This document shows positions 6,345 to 13,970 of a stretch of 18,016 nucleotides of DNA, in pieces; positions within the stretch are counted from its first letter, which is position 1; every line of letters begins with the position of its first letter. This DNA comes from JASHVB01 sp035535035 (GTDB lineage: Bacteria > Pseudomonadota > Alphaproteobacteria > Acetobacterales > Acetobacteraceae). The DNA lies in assembly GCA_035535035.1 (NCBI GenBank), contig DATLQW010000079.1, positions 1-18,016 on the forward strand, written 5' to 3'. A program made the position numbers and the translations under genes. The notes under the pieces are model-generated. The model ran no database searches, had not been told where the DNA came from, and worked only from the letters and a program-made list of their open reading frames with translations.

Positions 6345-6824
6345 CTATCGCCGTGTATCGGGGATGCTTTTAGCCTCACGTCGCGCGGTGGGTTGCGAGG
6401 GCCGCACCGGACAACCATCGGCAGCCCGGTCAAGCGCCGCGCGCATGCTGGCCATCGTGCGCCATGACACCTCACGCTTGTGCCTCCCGTCGTAGAAATG
6501 GCCGGCATCGACCTCCTGCCTGGCGAGCGGCGGCGGCAGGTGGCGGTTGTCGGTCAGCCAGGCGCTGGCAGCCGGATGCGATGTTGTTTGGTCGAAGCCA
6601 CCGACGAGGACGTCTGCCGGGAGATCGATCGGCCGCCCGAGCGCCGGGGTGATGAGCGACGCGGGACAGTCGTCGTTCCGGCTGAACCAGATTGTGCGAC
6701 CGAAGCCAGTTTCGGCCGGTACGACGTGGAGGAATAGCATCTGTTGCGGCCGTCGCGCACAGGCGTGGATGCGCTGTCGTGCGCCTTGCGACAAGCCAGA
6801 CGTGCTTGCCTCGGTGGCTTGCAT
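6345..6824 (-). CDS. Hypothetical protein (159 aa), unrecognised
   Basis: A leftward ORF starts at 6824 with AGGAGA five bases upstream, and its third positions are strongly G/C, so it is probably real. The N-terminus is MQATEASTSGLSQGARQRIH; the middle has a hydrophobic strand LFLHVVPAE, then GFGRTIWFSRNDD, and later ADVLVGGFDQTTSHPAAS. There is no signal peptide, membrane segment or known motif. The C-terminal 30 residues are basic and look unstructured. Its stop lies one base before an ATG in the methyltransferase frame, so the two genes appear to form a unit. A CATAAT -10-like hexamer (minus strand, 6846-6851) lies just upstream, but no clear -35 accompanies it. The 296-base gap to the divergent amidohydrolase gene at 7121 holds nothing else I can name. 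Confidence 0.6.
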   Translation of the reverse strand: MQATEASTSGLSQGARQRIHACARRPQQMLFLHVVPAETGFGRTIWFSRNDDCPASLITPALGRPIDLPADVLVGGFDQTTSHPAASAWLTDNRHLPPPLARQEVDAGHFYDGRHKREVSWRTMASMRAALDRAADGCPVRPSQPTARREAKSIPDTRR

Positions 6825-7120
6825 GGGTGTCTCCTGGTCGGCCACATTATGCCGCCGCGCTGGATCGGCAAGGCGTAGATGGCCGGGTGCGATCCGCCTT
6901 CACCTCGCCCGCTTGTGGAAACAGTCGCGGTCCCGGTTGCCGGCTCCCCCGATCACCGACCGCCGCCCACTCCGCCGGCCGCCGGTTTGAGATCACCGCC
7001 CCCCGCGCCTAAGCTGCTCGCCACGGACCTCCTGCCTGTGCCGCGGACCTGGCCAACGCAGGACACCGCCGCCATGGCAGAGCAATCGACCACGCCAGGA
7101 CATCAAAGGAGGAAACAGCA

Positions 7121-8194
7121 ATGGCTCAGACCGGGGACTCGAAGGGCGAATATCGCGGCGGCGTCTATCGCGAGGACGCCGCGCTGAAGGCATGGCTGGC
7201 GAAGCGCCCCACCGAAGCGGCGCTGGAACCCGATCTGCCGATCATCGACCCGCACCACCATTTCTGGGACACGCCGCAGCGCGGCCACTACCTGTTGCCC
7301 GAACTGCTGGCCGATATCGGCGGCGGGCACAACATCGTCTCGACCGTCTTCCTTGAATGCCGCGCGATGTACCGCAAGCACGGCCCGCGCGAGATGGCCG
7401 CGCTGGGCGAGGTCGAGTTCGTCACCGGCATCGCCGCCATGAGCGCGTCGGGCGGCTACGGATCGTGCCGCGTCGCCGAGGGCATCATCGGCGGCGGCGA
7501 CCTGTCGGCCGGCGCGCGCGTGCGCGACCTGCTGGAAGCCGAGATCACCGCGTCCGGCGGGCGCCTGCGCGGCCTGCGCCACGGCGTGGCATGGGACACT
7601 CACGAGGCGGTCAGCAAATACGCGTCCCGCGCCGTGCCGCTGCACCAGGTGATGGACCCGAAATTCCGCGAGGGCATGGCCCAGCTCGCACCGCTGGGCC
7701 TGAGTTTCGAATCATGGCAGTATCATCCGCAACTGTCGGACGCGACCGACCTCGCGCGCGCCTTTCCGGACACCGCCATCATCCTCAATCACGTTGGCGG
7801 CATCCTCGGCGTCGGGCCGTACAACGGCCACCGCGACGACGTCATGGCCGGCTGGCGCAAGGATATCAGCGCGCTGGCCAAATGCCCCAACGTGTCTTGC
7901 AAGCTGGGCGGCCTCGGCATGGTGTCGGTCGGGTTCGACTTCCATGAACGCGACGTTCCGCCCTCATCCGAGGAACTCGCCGCGGCGTGGCGGCCCTACA
8001 TCGAGCATTGCATCGAAGCCTTCGGCGTCAACCGCTGCATGTTCGAGAGCAACTTCCCGCCGGACAAGCAGTCCTGCGGCTATACCGAGCTGTGGAATGC
8101 GTTCAAGCGCATCAGCGCCGGCGCGTCGGCGGCCGAGAAGACCGCGCTGTACAGCGGCACTGCGGCGCGCGTGTATCGGTTGACCGCGCCCTGA
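7121..8194 (+). CDS. Metal-dependent amidohydrolase, TIM-barrel (Amidohydro_2, COG3618 type)
   Basis: This is a 357-residue cytosolic hydrolase of the amidohydrolase superfamily. The first metal motif HxH is in LPIIDPHHHFWD (His45 and His47), followed by a GGGHNIVSTVFLECRAMYRK strand-helix typical of the group, LRGLRHGVAWD, then ILNHVGG with a further conserved His, and a C-terminal MFESNFPPDK motif where relatives carry the last strand of the barrel. Members of this family hydrolyse lactones and related ring compounds in the breakdown of sugars and aromatics; the substrate here is unknown. The start is fixed by AAAGGAGG about seven bases upstream. The CoA-transferase gene follows on the same strand after 159 bases and a strong hairpin, suggesting a small catabolic cluster. 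Confidence 0.9.
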   Translation: MAQTGDSKGEYRGGVYREDAALKAWLAKRPTEAALEPDLPIIDPHHHFWDTPQRGHYLLPELLADIGGGHNIVSTVFLECRAMYRKHGPREMAALGEVEFVTGIAAMSASGGYGSCRVAEGIIGGGDLSAGARVRDLLEAEITASGGRLRGLRHGVAWDTHEAVSKYASRAVPLHQVMDPKFREGMAQLAPLGLSFESWQYHPQLSDATDLARAFPDTAIILNHVGGILGVGPYNGHRDDVMAGWRKDISALAKCPNVSCKLGGLGMVSVGFDFHERDVPPSSEELAAAWRPYIEHCIEAFGVNRCMFESNFPPDKQSCGYTELWNAFKRISAGASAAEKTALYSGTAARVYRLTAP

Positions 8195-8208
8195 TCCGCG
8201 TCGCCCCG

Positions 8209-8239
8209 GCTGGCGTGGCGGCACGCCCGCCACGCCAGC
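8209..8239 (+). terminator. Perfect 13-bp GC-rich hairpin after the amidohydrolase gene
   Basis: GCTGGCGTGGCGG (8209-8221) and CCGCCACGCCAGC (8227-8239) are exact reverse complements around a 5-base loop. The hairpin lies 14 bases after the stop codon. There is no T-run, so it may end transcription only partly, or act as a 3'-end stabiliser before the CoA-transferase gene. Confidence 0.5.
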
Positions 8240-8353
8240 GGCGGCGGTCGCATGACGGCTGCGCGTCGCGCGGGCGGCGTGCGCGCGTTACCGCGCGGCT
8301 CGCCTGGCCTGTATGCTGCCGCCATCCGCAGTTCGTCCCGGAGGCTCCGTCCG

Positions 8354-9550
8354 ATGACCACGCCGCTTGCCGGCATCACCGTGCTCGATTTCGGCCAGAT
8401 CTACCAAGGCCCCTACGCCACGCTGCTGATGGCCAAGGCGGGCGCCGACGTCATCAAGATCGAGCCGCCAGGCGGCGAGCCGCTGCGCCGCCGCGTGCTC
8501 GCCACCGGCAAGGGCGACACGACGCTGCCCATGGCCATGCTGAACGCCAACAAGCGCGCGGTCACGCTGAACCTCAAGACCGACCGCGGCCGTGATCTGT
8601 TGTGCCGCATGGCGGCGCGCGCCGACGTGCTGCTGGAGAATTTCTCGCCCGGCACCATGGACGGGCTGGGCGTCGGCTATGACGTGCTGCAAAAGGTCAA
8701 TCCGCGACTGGTCTATGCCACCGGCACCGGCTTCGGCATCACCGGCCCGGACCGCGACAACCTGGCGATGGACTTCACCATCCAGGCCGCCTCCGGGATC
8801 ATGAGCGTGACCGGCGACCCGGATGGCCCGCCGATGAAAGCCGGCCCCACGCTGGTGGATTTCATGGGCGGCATCCATCTCTACGCCGCGGTGGTCACCG
8901 CGCTGTATCAACGCGACCACACCGGCGAAGGCCAACTCGTCGAAGTGGCGATGCAGGAGGCGGTGTATTCCTCGCTGGCGGCCAGCTACGAGTACCATTT
9001 CCGCACCGGGAACGTTCCGCCGCGCGCCGGCAACCGCCAGGCCGGCCTGTCCAGCGCGCCGTACAACACCTTCGCCACCAGCGACGGCTGGGTGGCGATC
9101 CATGTCGTCACCGAAGGCCATTGGACGAACCTGCTCAAGGCGATGGGACGCGAGGACCTGACGGACGATCCCCGCTTCCGCACCAACACCGACCGCACGG
9201 CGCACATGGCGGAGACCGAGACCGTGGTCGCTGCCTGGACCGGCACGCGGCCGAAGACGGAGATCGTCGCGGCGGCGAAACGCTACCGCATCCCCTGCGC
9301 GCCGGTGCGCAATGCGGTGGAGGTGATGAACGATCCGCACATGCACGAACGCGGCATGCTGGAACGGGTGGAGCACCCGTCGCTCGGCTCCATCGTTGCG
9401 CCCAACTCGCCGCTGCGGCTGCACGGCGCGGACCGGGTGAAGCCGCTGCCGAGCCCGTCGCTCGGGCAGCACAACATGGAAATCTATCACGGCTGGCTGG
9501 GGTTGCCGGAAACCGAGGTTGCCGCCTTGCGGCAAGATGGGGTGATCTAA
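8354..9550 (+). CDS. Family III CoA-transferase (CaiB/BaiF type)
   Basis: This 398-residue protein is a family III acyl-CoA transferase, which moves CoA between carboxylic acids through an aspartyl-CoA thioester intermediate. The N-terminus PLAGITVLDFGQIYQGPYAT (4-23), GADVIKIEPPGGEPLR (30-45), NANKRAVTLNLK (64-75) and ENFSPGTMDGLG (95-106) are hallmark segments. The catalytic aspartate is most likely Asp140 in NLAMDFTIQAASG. The length is typical. The start at 8354 is preceded by GGAGG nine bases upstream; an upstream in-frame start at 8252 lies in sequence that does not resemble the family. The gene follows the amidohydrolase, which fits a degradation route in which the product acid is activated to a CoA ester. 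The actual substrates cannot be read. Confidence 0.92.
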   Translation: MTTPLAGITVLDFGQIYQGPYATLLMAKAGADVIKIEPPGGEPLRRRVLATGKGDTTLPMAMLNANKRAVTLNLKTDRGRDLLCRMAARADVLLENFSPGTMDGLGVGYDVLQKVNPRLVYATGTGFGITGPDRDNLAMDFTIQAASGIMSVTGDPDGPPMKAGPTLVDFMGGIHLYAAVVTALYQRDHTGEGQLVEVAMQEAVYSSLAASYEYHFRTGNVPPRAGNRQAGLSSAPYNTFATSDGWVAIHVVTEGHWTNLLKAMGREDLTDDPRFRTNTDRTAHMAETETVVAAWTGTRPKTEIVAAAKRYRIPCAPVRNAVEVMNDPHMHERGMLERVEHPSLGSIVAPNSPLRLHGADRVKPLPSPSLGQHNMEIYHGWLGLPETEVAALRQDGVI

Positions 9551-9600
9551 TACCAGGCGCCCGAATGGCTGATTCGTCAGGCCGCCAGGCCGGTGGTCAA

Positions 9601-9685
9601 CTCGCAATGACATGGCACTCGCAATGACGTGGTGCTCGCAGTGACATTGTGCCCGCAATGAAATGGCACCCGCAATGACACGGCC
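9601..9685. repeat. Five-copy 17-bp tandem repeat (CATTGCGAG type)
   Basis: Five head-to-tail 17-bp units lie at 9601, 9618, 9635, 9652 and 9669. The unit is C(T/C)CGCAATGACATGGCA with substitutions but no length change. On the minus strand it reads GTCATTGCGAG, a motif recalled from dispersed intergenic repeats of alphaproteobacteria. It fills most of the gap between the convergent CoA-transferase and glycosyltransferase genes, ending seven bases from the latter's stop codon. Confidence 0.85.
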
Positions 9686-9691
9686 TTGCGG

Positions 9692-11248
9692 TCAACCGGC
9701 CGCGGTCGGTTCGGCCGACGCATACAGCCGCTCCAGCGCACGGCACAGCCCAGTGGTGTCGCATGCCGGACTGGCGGCGACCCGCGCGCGCATGCCGTCC
9801 CGCAGCGCCGCAAGCTGGCGCGGCGTGTCGGCGGCCCGGGCCAGCCGGATCGCAGCATCCGCGAACCCCGCGGCGTCCGCTGCGACATAATCATCCAGAC
9901 CGGCCGCCAGCAGGATGGAGCGGCTGGTGCGGCCCGCCCAGCGGTCGCCGTTGCAGGTCAGCATCGGCACGCCCTGCCACAACGCCTCGGCCGTCGTGGT
10001 GCCGCCGTTGTACGGGAAGGCGTCGAGCGCCACATCGACCCGGTCGTAGCCGCGCAGGAAGTCGAAATGCTCGGCGCCGCCCTCCAGCGTCAGCCGATCC
10101 GCATCGATGCCGCGGCGCGCGAAACGATCGAGCAAGGCGGCGCGGTTGGACGCCTCGTCCAGCGTGCGGTTGCGCAGCAGCAGTCGGCTGGCCGGCGCAT
10201 CGCGCAGGATGCCGGCATAGGCGGCGATGGTTGGCTCGGTCAGCTTGTACGCCGAGGCGAAGCAGCCGAACGTCAGGTGCCCCGCGCGCAGGCAGGGCGG
10301 CGGCGCGACGTCCGGCACCGGATAGAACACCGAGAACGCCAGGTACGAGCCCGCCACGCGAAAGATCGGCTCGCTGTAATAGCGCTCCTCCTCCGGCGGG
10401 ATCACCGCCGCGTCGCCCACCAGCCAGTCGATGTCGCGCAGGCCGGTGGTGCCGTACATGCCGTTCCAGCAGATCTGCAGCCGCGCCGGGCGATACAGGA
10501 ACACCGGCAGGCGGCGCTGGTAACTGTAGCCGTTCAGGTCCACCAGCACGTCCAGGCCCGCTTCGACGATGTGCCGCGCCAGTTCCGCATTCGGCACGCC
10601 GCCGAGCTCCCAGATACGGTCGTCGGCATGGTCGGTGTAGCCGCACGCCGCGGATGGCGCGGCGTCGTCGGCGAGGAAATGGAACTCGAAACGGTCGCGG
10701 TCATGGGCGTTGATGACGCCCATGTACATTTTCATCCAGTTGCGCGCGCCGAAGAACGCCCCGAGATAGCCGATCCGCAGCTTGCGTCCCGCTTCGGGTG
10801 GCGCGGCCGTGACGCGACGGATGCCGCGCGCCTGCCAGTCGATCCAGCGCCGCCGCGCCGCCATGACGTTGAAATTGTCCTGGTGGGGCGCGCCGGGCGC
10901 GATGCAGGCGATGCCGGCAAGGGCGACCGCCCGCACCTCCGCATCGCCACCGTCAGCCGCGCTCTGGTATTGCGCGATCGCGCCATCCACCTCGCCGAGT
11001 TGGAACAAAGCCTCGGCCAGGTTGCAGCGCACGCGATCCGCGCCGGGCTGTAGCGCGACCGCCTGGCGCAGCGCGTCGGCGGCGTCGGCATAGGCCTTCA
11101 GCGTCAGGCTGGCGCAGCCCAGGCCGTACCAGGCCGCGTGCAGCGAGGCGTTGCCCGCCACGGCGCGGCGGTAGGCGTCGATCGCCTCAGGATAGCGCCG
11201 GTCGAGGTGCAGCGTGTCGGCATGGCGCAGTTCGTTGGCTGGGTCCAC
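9692..11248 (-). CDS. TPR/SPINDLY-type O-GlcNAc-transferase-like glycosyltransferase (GT41-like)
   Basis: This is a 518-residue protein. Residues 5-100 contain about three tetratricopeptide repeats (for example YPEAIDAYRRAV and YADAADALRQAVALQPGA). From about 157 the GT41-like part begins: LRIGYLG (157-163), LDVLVDLNGYS (232-242), QICWNGMYGTTGLRDIDWLV (258-277), FGCFASAYKLTEPTI with the probable UDP-contacting Lys335, and LDAFPYNGGTTTAEALWQGV (408-427) with the final GRTSRSILLAAGL. These match bacterial homologues of eukaryotic OGT. The usual histidine-bearing segment after the first strand (DF..HP..H in relatives) is replaced here by FFGARNWMKM, so activity may be altered. The start is GTG 11248, 83 bases after adk, with GGAGA about 11 bases upstream. 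Likely target: protein or surface glycan, unknown. Confidence 0.85.
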   Translation of the reverse strand: MDPANELRHADTLHLDRRYPEAIDAYRRAVAGNASLHAAWYGLGCASLTLKAYADAADALRQAVALQPGADRVRCNLAEALFQLGEVDGAIAQYQSAADGGDAEVRAVALAGIACIAPGAPHQDNFNVMAARRRWIDWQARGIRRVTAAPPEAGRKLRIGYLGAFFGARNWMKMYMGVINAHDRDRFEFHFLADDAAPSAACGYTDHADDRIWELGGVPNAELARHIVEAGLDVLVDLNGYSYQRRLPVFLYRPARLQICWNGMYGTTGLRDIDWLVGDAAVIPPEEERYYSEPIFRVAGSYLAFSVFYPVPDVAPPPCLRAGHLTFGCFASAYKLTEPTIAAYAGILRDAPASRLLLRNRTLDEASNRAALLDRFARRGIDADRLTLEGGAEHFDFLRGYDRVDVALDAFPYNGGTTTAEALWQGVPMLTCNGDRWAGRTSRSILLAAGLDDYVAADAAGFADAAIRLARAADTPRQLAALRDGMRARVAASPACDTTGLCRALERLYASAEPTAAG

Positions 11249-11282
11249 GGGTCAGTGCGTCTCCGCTGACGTGAATAAGGCA

Positions 11283-11322
11283 GCGCACTCTGCGCTCGGG
11301 GCCACCGTCGGCCACCGCCCCG
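11283..11322 (-). terminator. Two small hairpins after adk, possible weak terminator
   Basis: In the gap between adk and the glycosyltransferase gene, CGGGGC (11297-11302) can pair with GCCCCG (11317-11322), and next to it GCGCA (11283-11287) pairs with TGCGC (11291-11295). No T-run follows. They may attenuate the ribosomal operon transcript, or the downstream gene may be read through. Confidence 0.25.
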
Positions 11323-11331
11323 CGGCAGCAA

Positions 11332-11994
11332 TTACGTGGTCGCCGGAAGCTCCTCCAGCACGGCCAGAATCTGCCGCGTGACCGCGTCGATGTCCGCCAT
11401 GCCGTCCACCGCGCGCAACACGCCCTGCGCCGCGTAGTGCGGCAGGATCGGCGCGGTCTGCCGGTGATACGCCTCCAGCCGCGCCATTACCGTCTCGCGG
11501 TTGTCGTCGGCGCGGCGGGTGAACTCGGTCGCCCCGCAGACGTCGCATTTCCCCGCCGCGCGCGGCGGCTGGAAAATATCGTGGTAGCCGGCGCCGCATC
11601 GGGCGCAGGTGAAGCGCCCGGCAATGCGATCCACCAGCGCGGCGTCATTGACCTGCAACTCGATCACCGCATCCAGCCGCATCCGCTTCTCCGCCAACAG
11701 CCGGTCCAGCGCCGCCGCCTGCGGCACGGTGCGCGGAAACCCGTCCAGGATGAAGCCCTTGGCGCAGTCCGGTTGCTCGATCCGGCTACGCAGCATGTGG
11801 ATCAGGATGGCGTCGGACACCAGCAGCCCCGCCTCCATCACCGTCTTTGCTTCCCGCCCGGTCGGCGTGCCGGCGGCAACCTCGGCGCGCAGCATGTCGC
11901 CGGTGGAGATCTGCGCGATCCCATAGCGATCCTGCAGCCGCCTGGCCTGTGTGCCCTTGCCCGCCCCTGGCGGGCCCAACAAGATCAGCTTCAC
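11332..11994 (-). CDS. adk: Adenylate kinase, long zinc-LID form
   Basis: A 220-residue cytosolic enzyme that interconverts ATP + AMP and 2 ADP. The P-loop GPPGAGKGTQ is at 7-16, the AMP-site motif STGDMLRAEV at 30-39, GFPRTVPQAAALD at 85-97, and the LID domain carries four cysteines (Cys130, Cys133, Cys150, Cys153) in two CxxC pairs, so a structural zinc is expected there. RRADDN (160-165) follows the LID. The start is GTG 11994, whose GTGA overlaps the secY stop by four bases, giving translational coupling. Placement right after secY at the end of the spc operon is usual in alphaproteobacteria. Confidence 0.97.
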   Translation of the reverse strand: MKLILLGPPGAGKGTQARRLQDRYGIAQISTGDMLRAEVAAGTPTGREAKTVMEAGLLVSDAILIHMLRSRIEQPDCAKGFILDGFPRTVPQAAALDRLLAEKRMRLDAVIELQVNDAALVDRIAGRFTCARCGAGYHDIFQPPRAAGKCDVCGATEFTRRADDNRETVMARLEAYHRQTAPILPHYAAQGVLRAVDGMADIDAVTRQILAVLEELPATT

Positions 11995-13334
11995 CGTTTC
12001 CCCCGCACGCGCGCCTTCTTGATCAGGCCTTCGTATTGGTGCGCCAGCAGATGAGACTGGATTTGCGTCACCGTGTCCATGGTGACCGAGACCACGATCA
12101 GGATCGAGGTGCCGCCGAAATAAAACGGCAATCCGTAGTCGCTGATCAGGATTTGCGGCAGCAGGCAGACCGCGACCAGGTACAACCCGCCCACGGTGGT
12201 CAGCCGCGTCAGCACCTTGTCGAAATACTCGGCCGTGGCGCTGCCGGGGCGGATGCCAGGGATGAACCCGCCATATTTCTTCAAATTGTCGGCCGTCTCC
12301 TCCGGATTGAACACCACCGCGGTGTAGAAATACGAGAAGAAGATGATCATGAAGGCGTACAGCCCCATGTACAGCGGCTGGCCCATCGACAACTGGTTGC
12401 CGATGAACTGCAGCCAGCCCGGTCCGCCGCCATGCGAGAACCCGGCGACCGTGGCCGGAATCAGCAGGATGGAGCTGGCGAAAATCGGCGGGATCACGCC
12501 CGAGGTGTTGATCTTCAGCGGCATGTGCGTCGAATCGCCGCCGAACATCCGGCTGCCGACCTGGCGCTTCGGATATTGCACGTGGATGCGCCGCTGCGCC
12601 CGCTCCATGAACACGATGAACGCGACGACCGCCACCGCCAGCACCATGAACGCCAGGATGAAGAACGGCGACAGCGCGCCGGTGCGGCCGAGCTCCAGCA
12701 GCGAAGCCATCGCATTCGGCAGGTTGGCGACGATGCCCGACATGATGATCAGGCTGGTCCCGTTGCCCACCCCGCGCGCGGTGATCTGCTCCCCCGTCCA
12801 CATCAGGAACATCGTGCCGCCGACCAGCGTGATCACCGCGGAGAACATGAAGAACGCGCCGGGATTCGGCACCGCGGGCCCAAAACTGCCATGCATGCTC
12901 TCCAGCCCGACGGCGATGCCGTAGGATTGGATCATGGCAATGAACACGGTCAGGTATCGGGTATATTGATTGAGCTTCTTCCGCCCCTGTTCCCCCTCCT
13001 TCTTGAGTTGCTCAAGCGAGGGGATCGCCGCCGACATCAACTGCGTGATGATGCTGGCGCTGATGTACGGCATGATGCTGAGCGCGAACACCGTCATGCG
13101 CCGCAGCGCGCCGCCGGTGAACATGTCGAACATGCCCAGGATGCCGCCGCCGCCATGCTGCGACAGCATCTCGCCCATTACCGATGCGTCCACGCCGGGC
13201 ACCGGGATGTAGGTGCCGATGCGATAGACGATCAGCGCCCCAAGGGTGAACCAGATGCGGTTCTTGAGCTCGGTCGCCTTGGAGAAGACGCCAAGGTTGA
13301 GGTTCGCCGCAAGCTGTTCGGCAGCAGAGGCCAT
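11991..13334 (-). CDS. secY: Preprotein translocase subunit SecY
   Basis: A 447-residue integral membrane protein forming the protein-conducting channel of SecYEG. The N-terminus is MASAAEQLAANLNLGVFSKA, followed by the first helix (ELKNRIWFTLGALIVYRIGT), the periplasmic/plug region with PVPGVDA, and the signature GIMPYISASIITQL-like segment (here LSIMPYISASIITQLMSAA). The cytosolic loop QGRKKLNQYTRYLT and the later GVIPPIFASSILLIP and GGLYLVAVCLLPQI segments are also typical. Ten membrane segments are expected and the length is normal. GAGGGA lies before the ATG. A palindromic repeat (13351-13493) occupies the gap to rplO upstream. Confidence 0.97.
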   Translation of the reverse strand: MASAAEQLAANLNLGVFSKATELKNRIWFTLGALIVYRIGTYIPVPGVDASVMGEMLSQHGGGGILGMFDMFTGGALRRMTVFALSIMPYISASIITQLMSAAIPSLEQLKKEGEQGRKKLNQYTRYLTVFIAMIQSYGIAVGLESMHGSFGPAVPNPGAFFMFSAVITLVGGTMFLMWTGEQITARGVGNGTSLIIMSGIVANLPNAMASLLELGRTGALSPFFILAFMVLAVAVVAFIVFMERAQRRIHVQYPKRQVGSRMFGGDSTHMPLKINTSGVIPPIFASSILLIPATVAGFSHGGGPGWLQFIGNQLSMGQPLYMGLYAFMIIFFSYFYTAVVFNPEETADNLKKYGGFIPGIRPGSATAEYFDKVLTRLTTVGGLYLVAVCLLPQILISDYGLPFYFGGTSILIVVSVTMDTVTQIQSHLLAHQYEGLIKKARVRGKR

Positions 13335-13350
13335 CGGGGGTTCCCTCGTT

Positions 13351-13493
13351 GTACGCCTCTCCCGCGTCCAACGGAAAAGGTCGGCGCCGTGGCGCCGGGT
13401 GGGGGGCGAACCGCACAAGCCTGCCGCAGCGCTCGCCCCTCACCCGCGTCGCGGCGCTCCGCGGCTCTCCCGCCGCGGGCGGGAGAGGTGTAC
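13351..13493. repeat. Palindromic MITE-like element, copy B, inside the ribosomal operon
   Basis: This is a 143-bp element with 15-bp terminal inverted repeats (GTACGCCTCTCCCGC at 13351-13365 and GCGGGAGAGGTGTAC at 13479-13493, one mismatch). A perfect 10-bp hairpin sits at the right end (CTCTCCCGCC 13465-13474 with GGCGGGAGAG 13478-13487, GCG loop). It encodes no protein. It is related to 4017-4143. Its right end touches the TAG stop codon of rplO, and its left end is 17 bases from the secY start. Confidence 0.65.
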
Positions 13494-13969
13494 TACCCCG
13501 CCTCGGGCCGCGCCACCGTCGTGGTGATCGACCCGCCCACCTTCTCCACCGCCGCCCGCGCCGACGCCGAGGCACCCGACACGGTGATGGTGATCGACCG
13601 CGTCAGTTCGCCCTTGCCCAGCAGCCGCACGCCGTCCAGCCGCCCGCGCACCAGCCCGGCCGCCGCCAGCGTCGCTTCGGTTATCGGAACCCCGGCGTCC
13701 AGCTTGCCCGCGGTGATGGCCGCCTCCAGCGTCCCCAGGTTCACCGGCGTGTATTCCTTGCGGAACAGGTTGACGAAGCCGCGCTTGGGCAACCGGCGGT
13801 AGATCGGCATCTGCCCGCCCTCGAAGCCGTTCAGCGCCACGCCCTCGCGTGCCTTCTGGCCCTTGACGCCCTTGCCCGACGTCTTTCCCTTGCCGGAGCC
13901 GATGCCGCGGCCCAGCCGCTTCGACTTCAGCCGCGATCCAGGATTGTCGCGCAACTCGTTCAGATTCAT
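13493..13969 (-). CDS. rplO: 50S ribosomal protein L15 (uL15)
   Basis: A 158-residue large-subunit protein that binds 23S rRNA late in assembly. The N-terminal half is the usual basic, glycine-rich tail (SKRLGRGIGSGKGKTSGKG, 16-34, then GFEGGQMPIYRRLPKRGF). The C-terminal globular part contains VRLLGKGELTRSITITVSGA. The start is one base after the rpmD stop (TGACATG), so the two are coupled. The stop TAG lies at the edge of the palindromic element, so the final residues (VARPEAG) may have been altered by its insertion. Confidence 0.97.
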   Translation of the reverse strand: MNLNELRDNPGSRLKSKRLGRGIGSGKGKTSGKGVKGQKAREGVALNGFEGGQMPIYRRLPKRGFVNLFRKEYTPVNLGTLEAAITAGKLDAGVPITEATLAAAGLVRGRLDGVRLLGKGELTRSITITVSGASASARAAVEKVGGSITTTVARPEAG

Positions 13970-13970
13970 G

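Noticed and set aside
8288..9658. 456-residue minus-strand frame opposite the CoA-transferase gene
   Set aside because: It is a mirror of the CoA-transferase codons and starts inside the 17-bp repeat array; its composition is typical of antisense frames.
9601..9685. CRISPR-like array
   Set aside because: The units are directly adjacent with no spacers, and 17 bp is too short for a CRISPR repeat.
9686..11053. 455-residue plus-strand frame opposite the glycosyltransferase gene
   Set aside because: It is antisense to a protein with clear TPR and GT41-like motifs; there is no start signal and no recognisable domain.
11847..13802. 651-residue open frame on the plus strand across adk, secY and rplO
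   Set aside because: It is fully antisense to three well-supported genes, is rich in Arg/His/Gln, and arises from the codon bias of GC-rich DNA.
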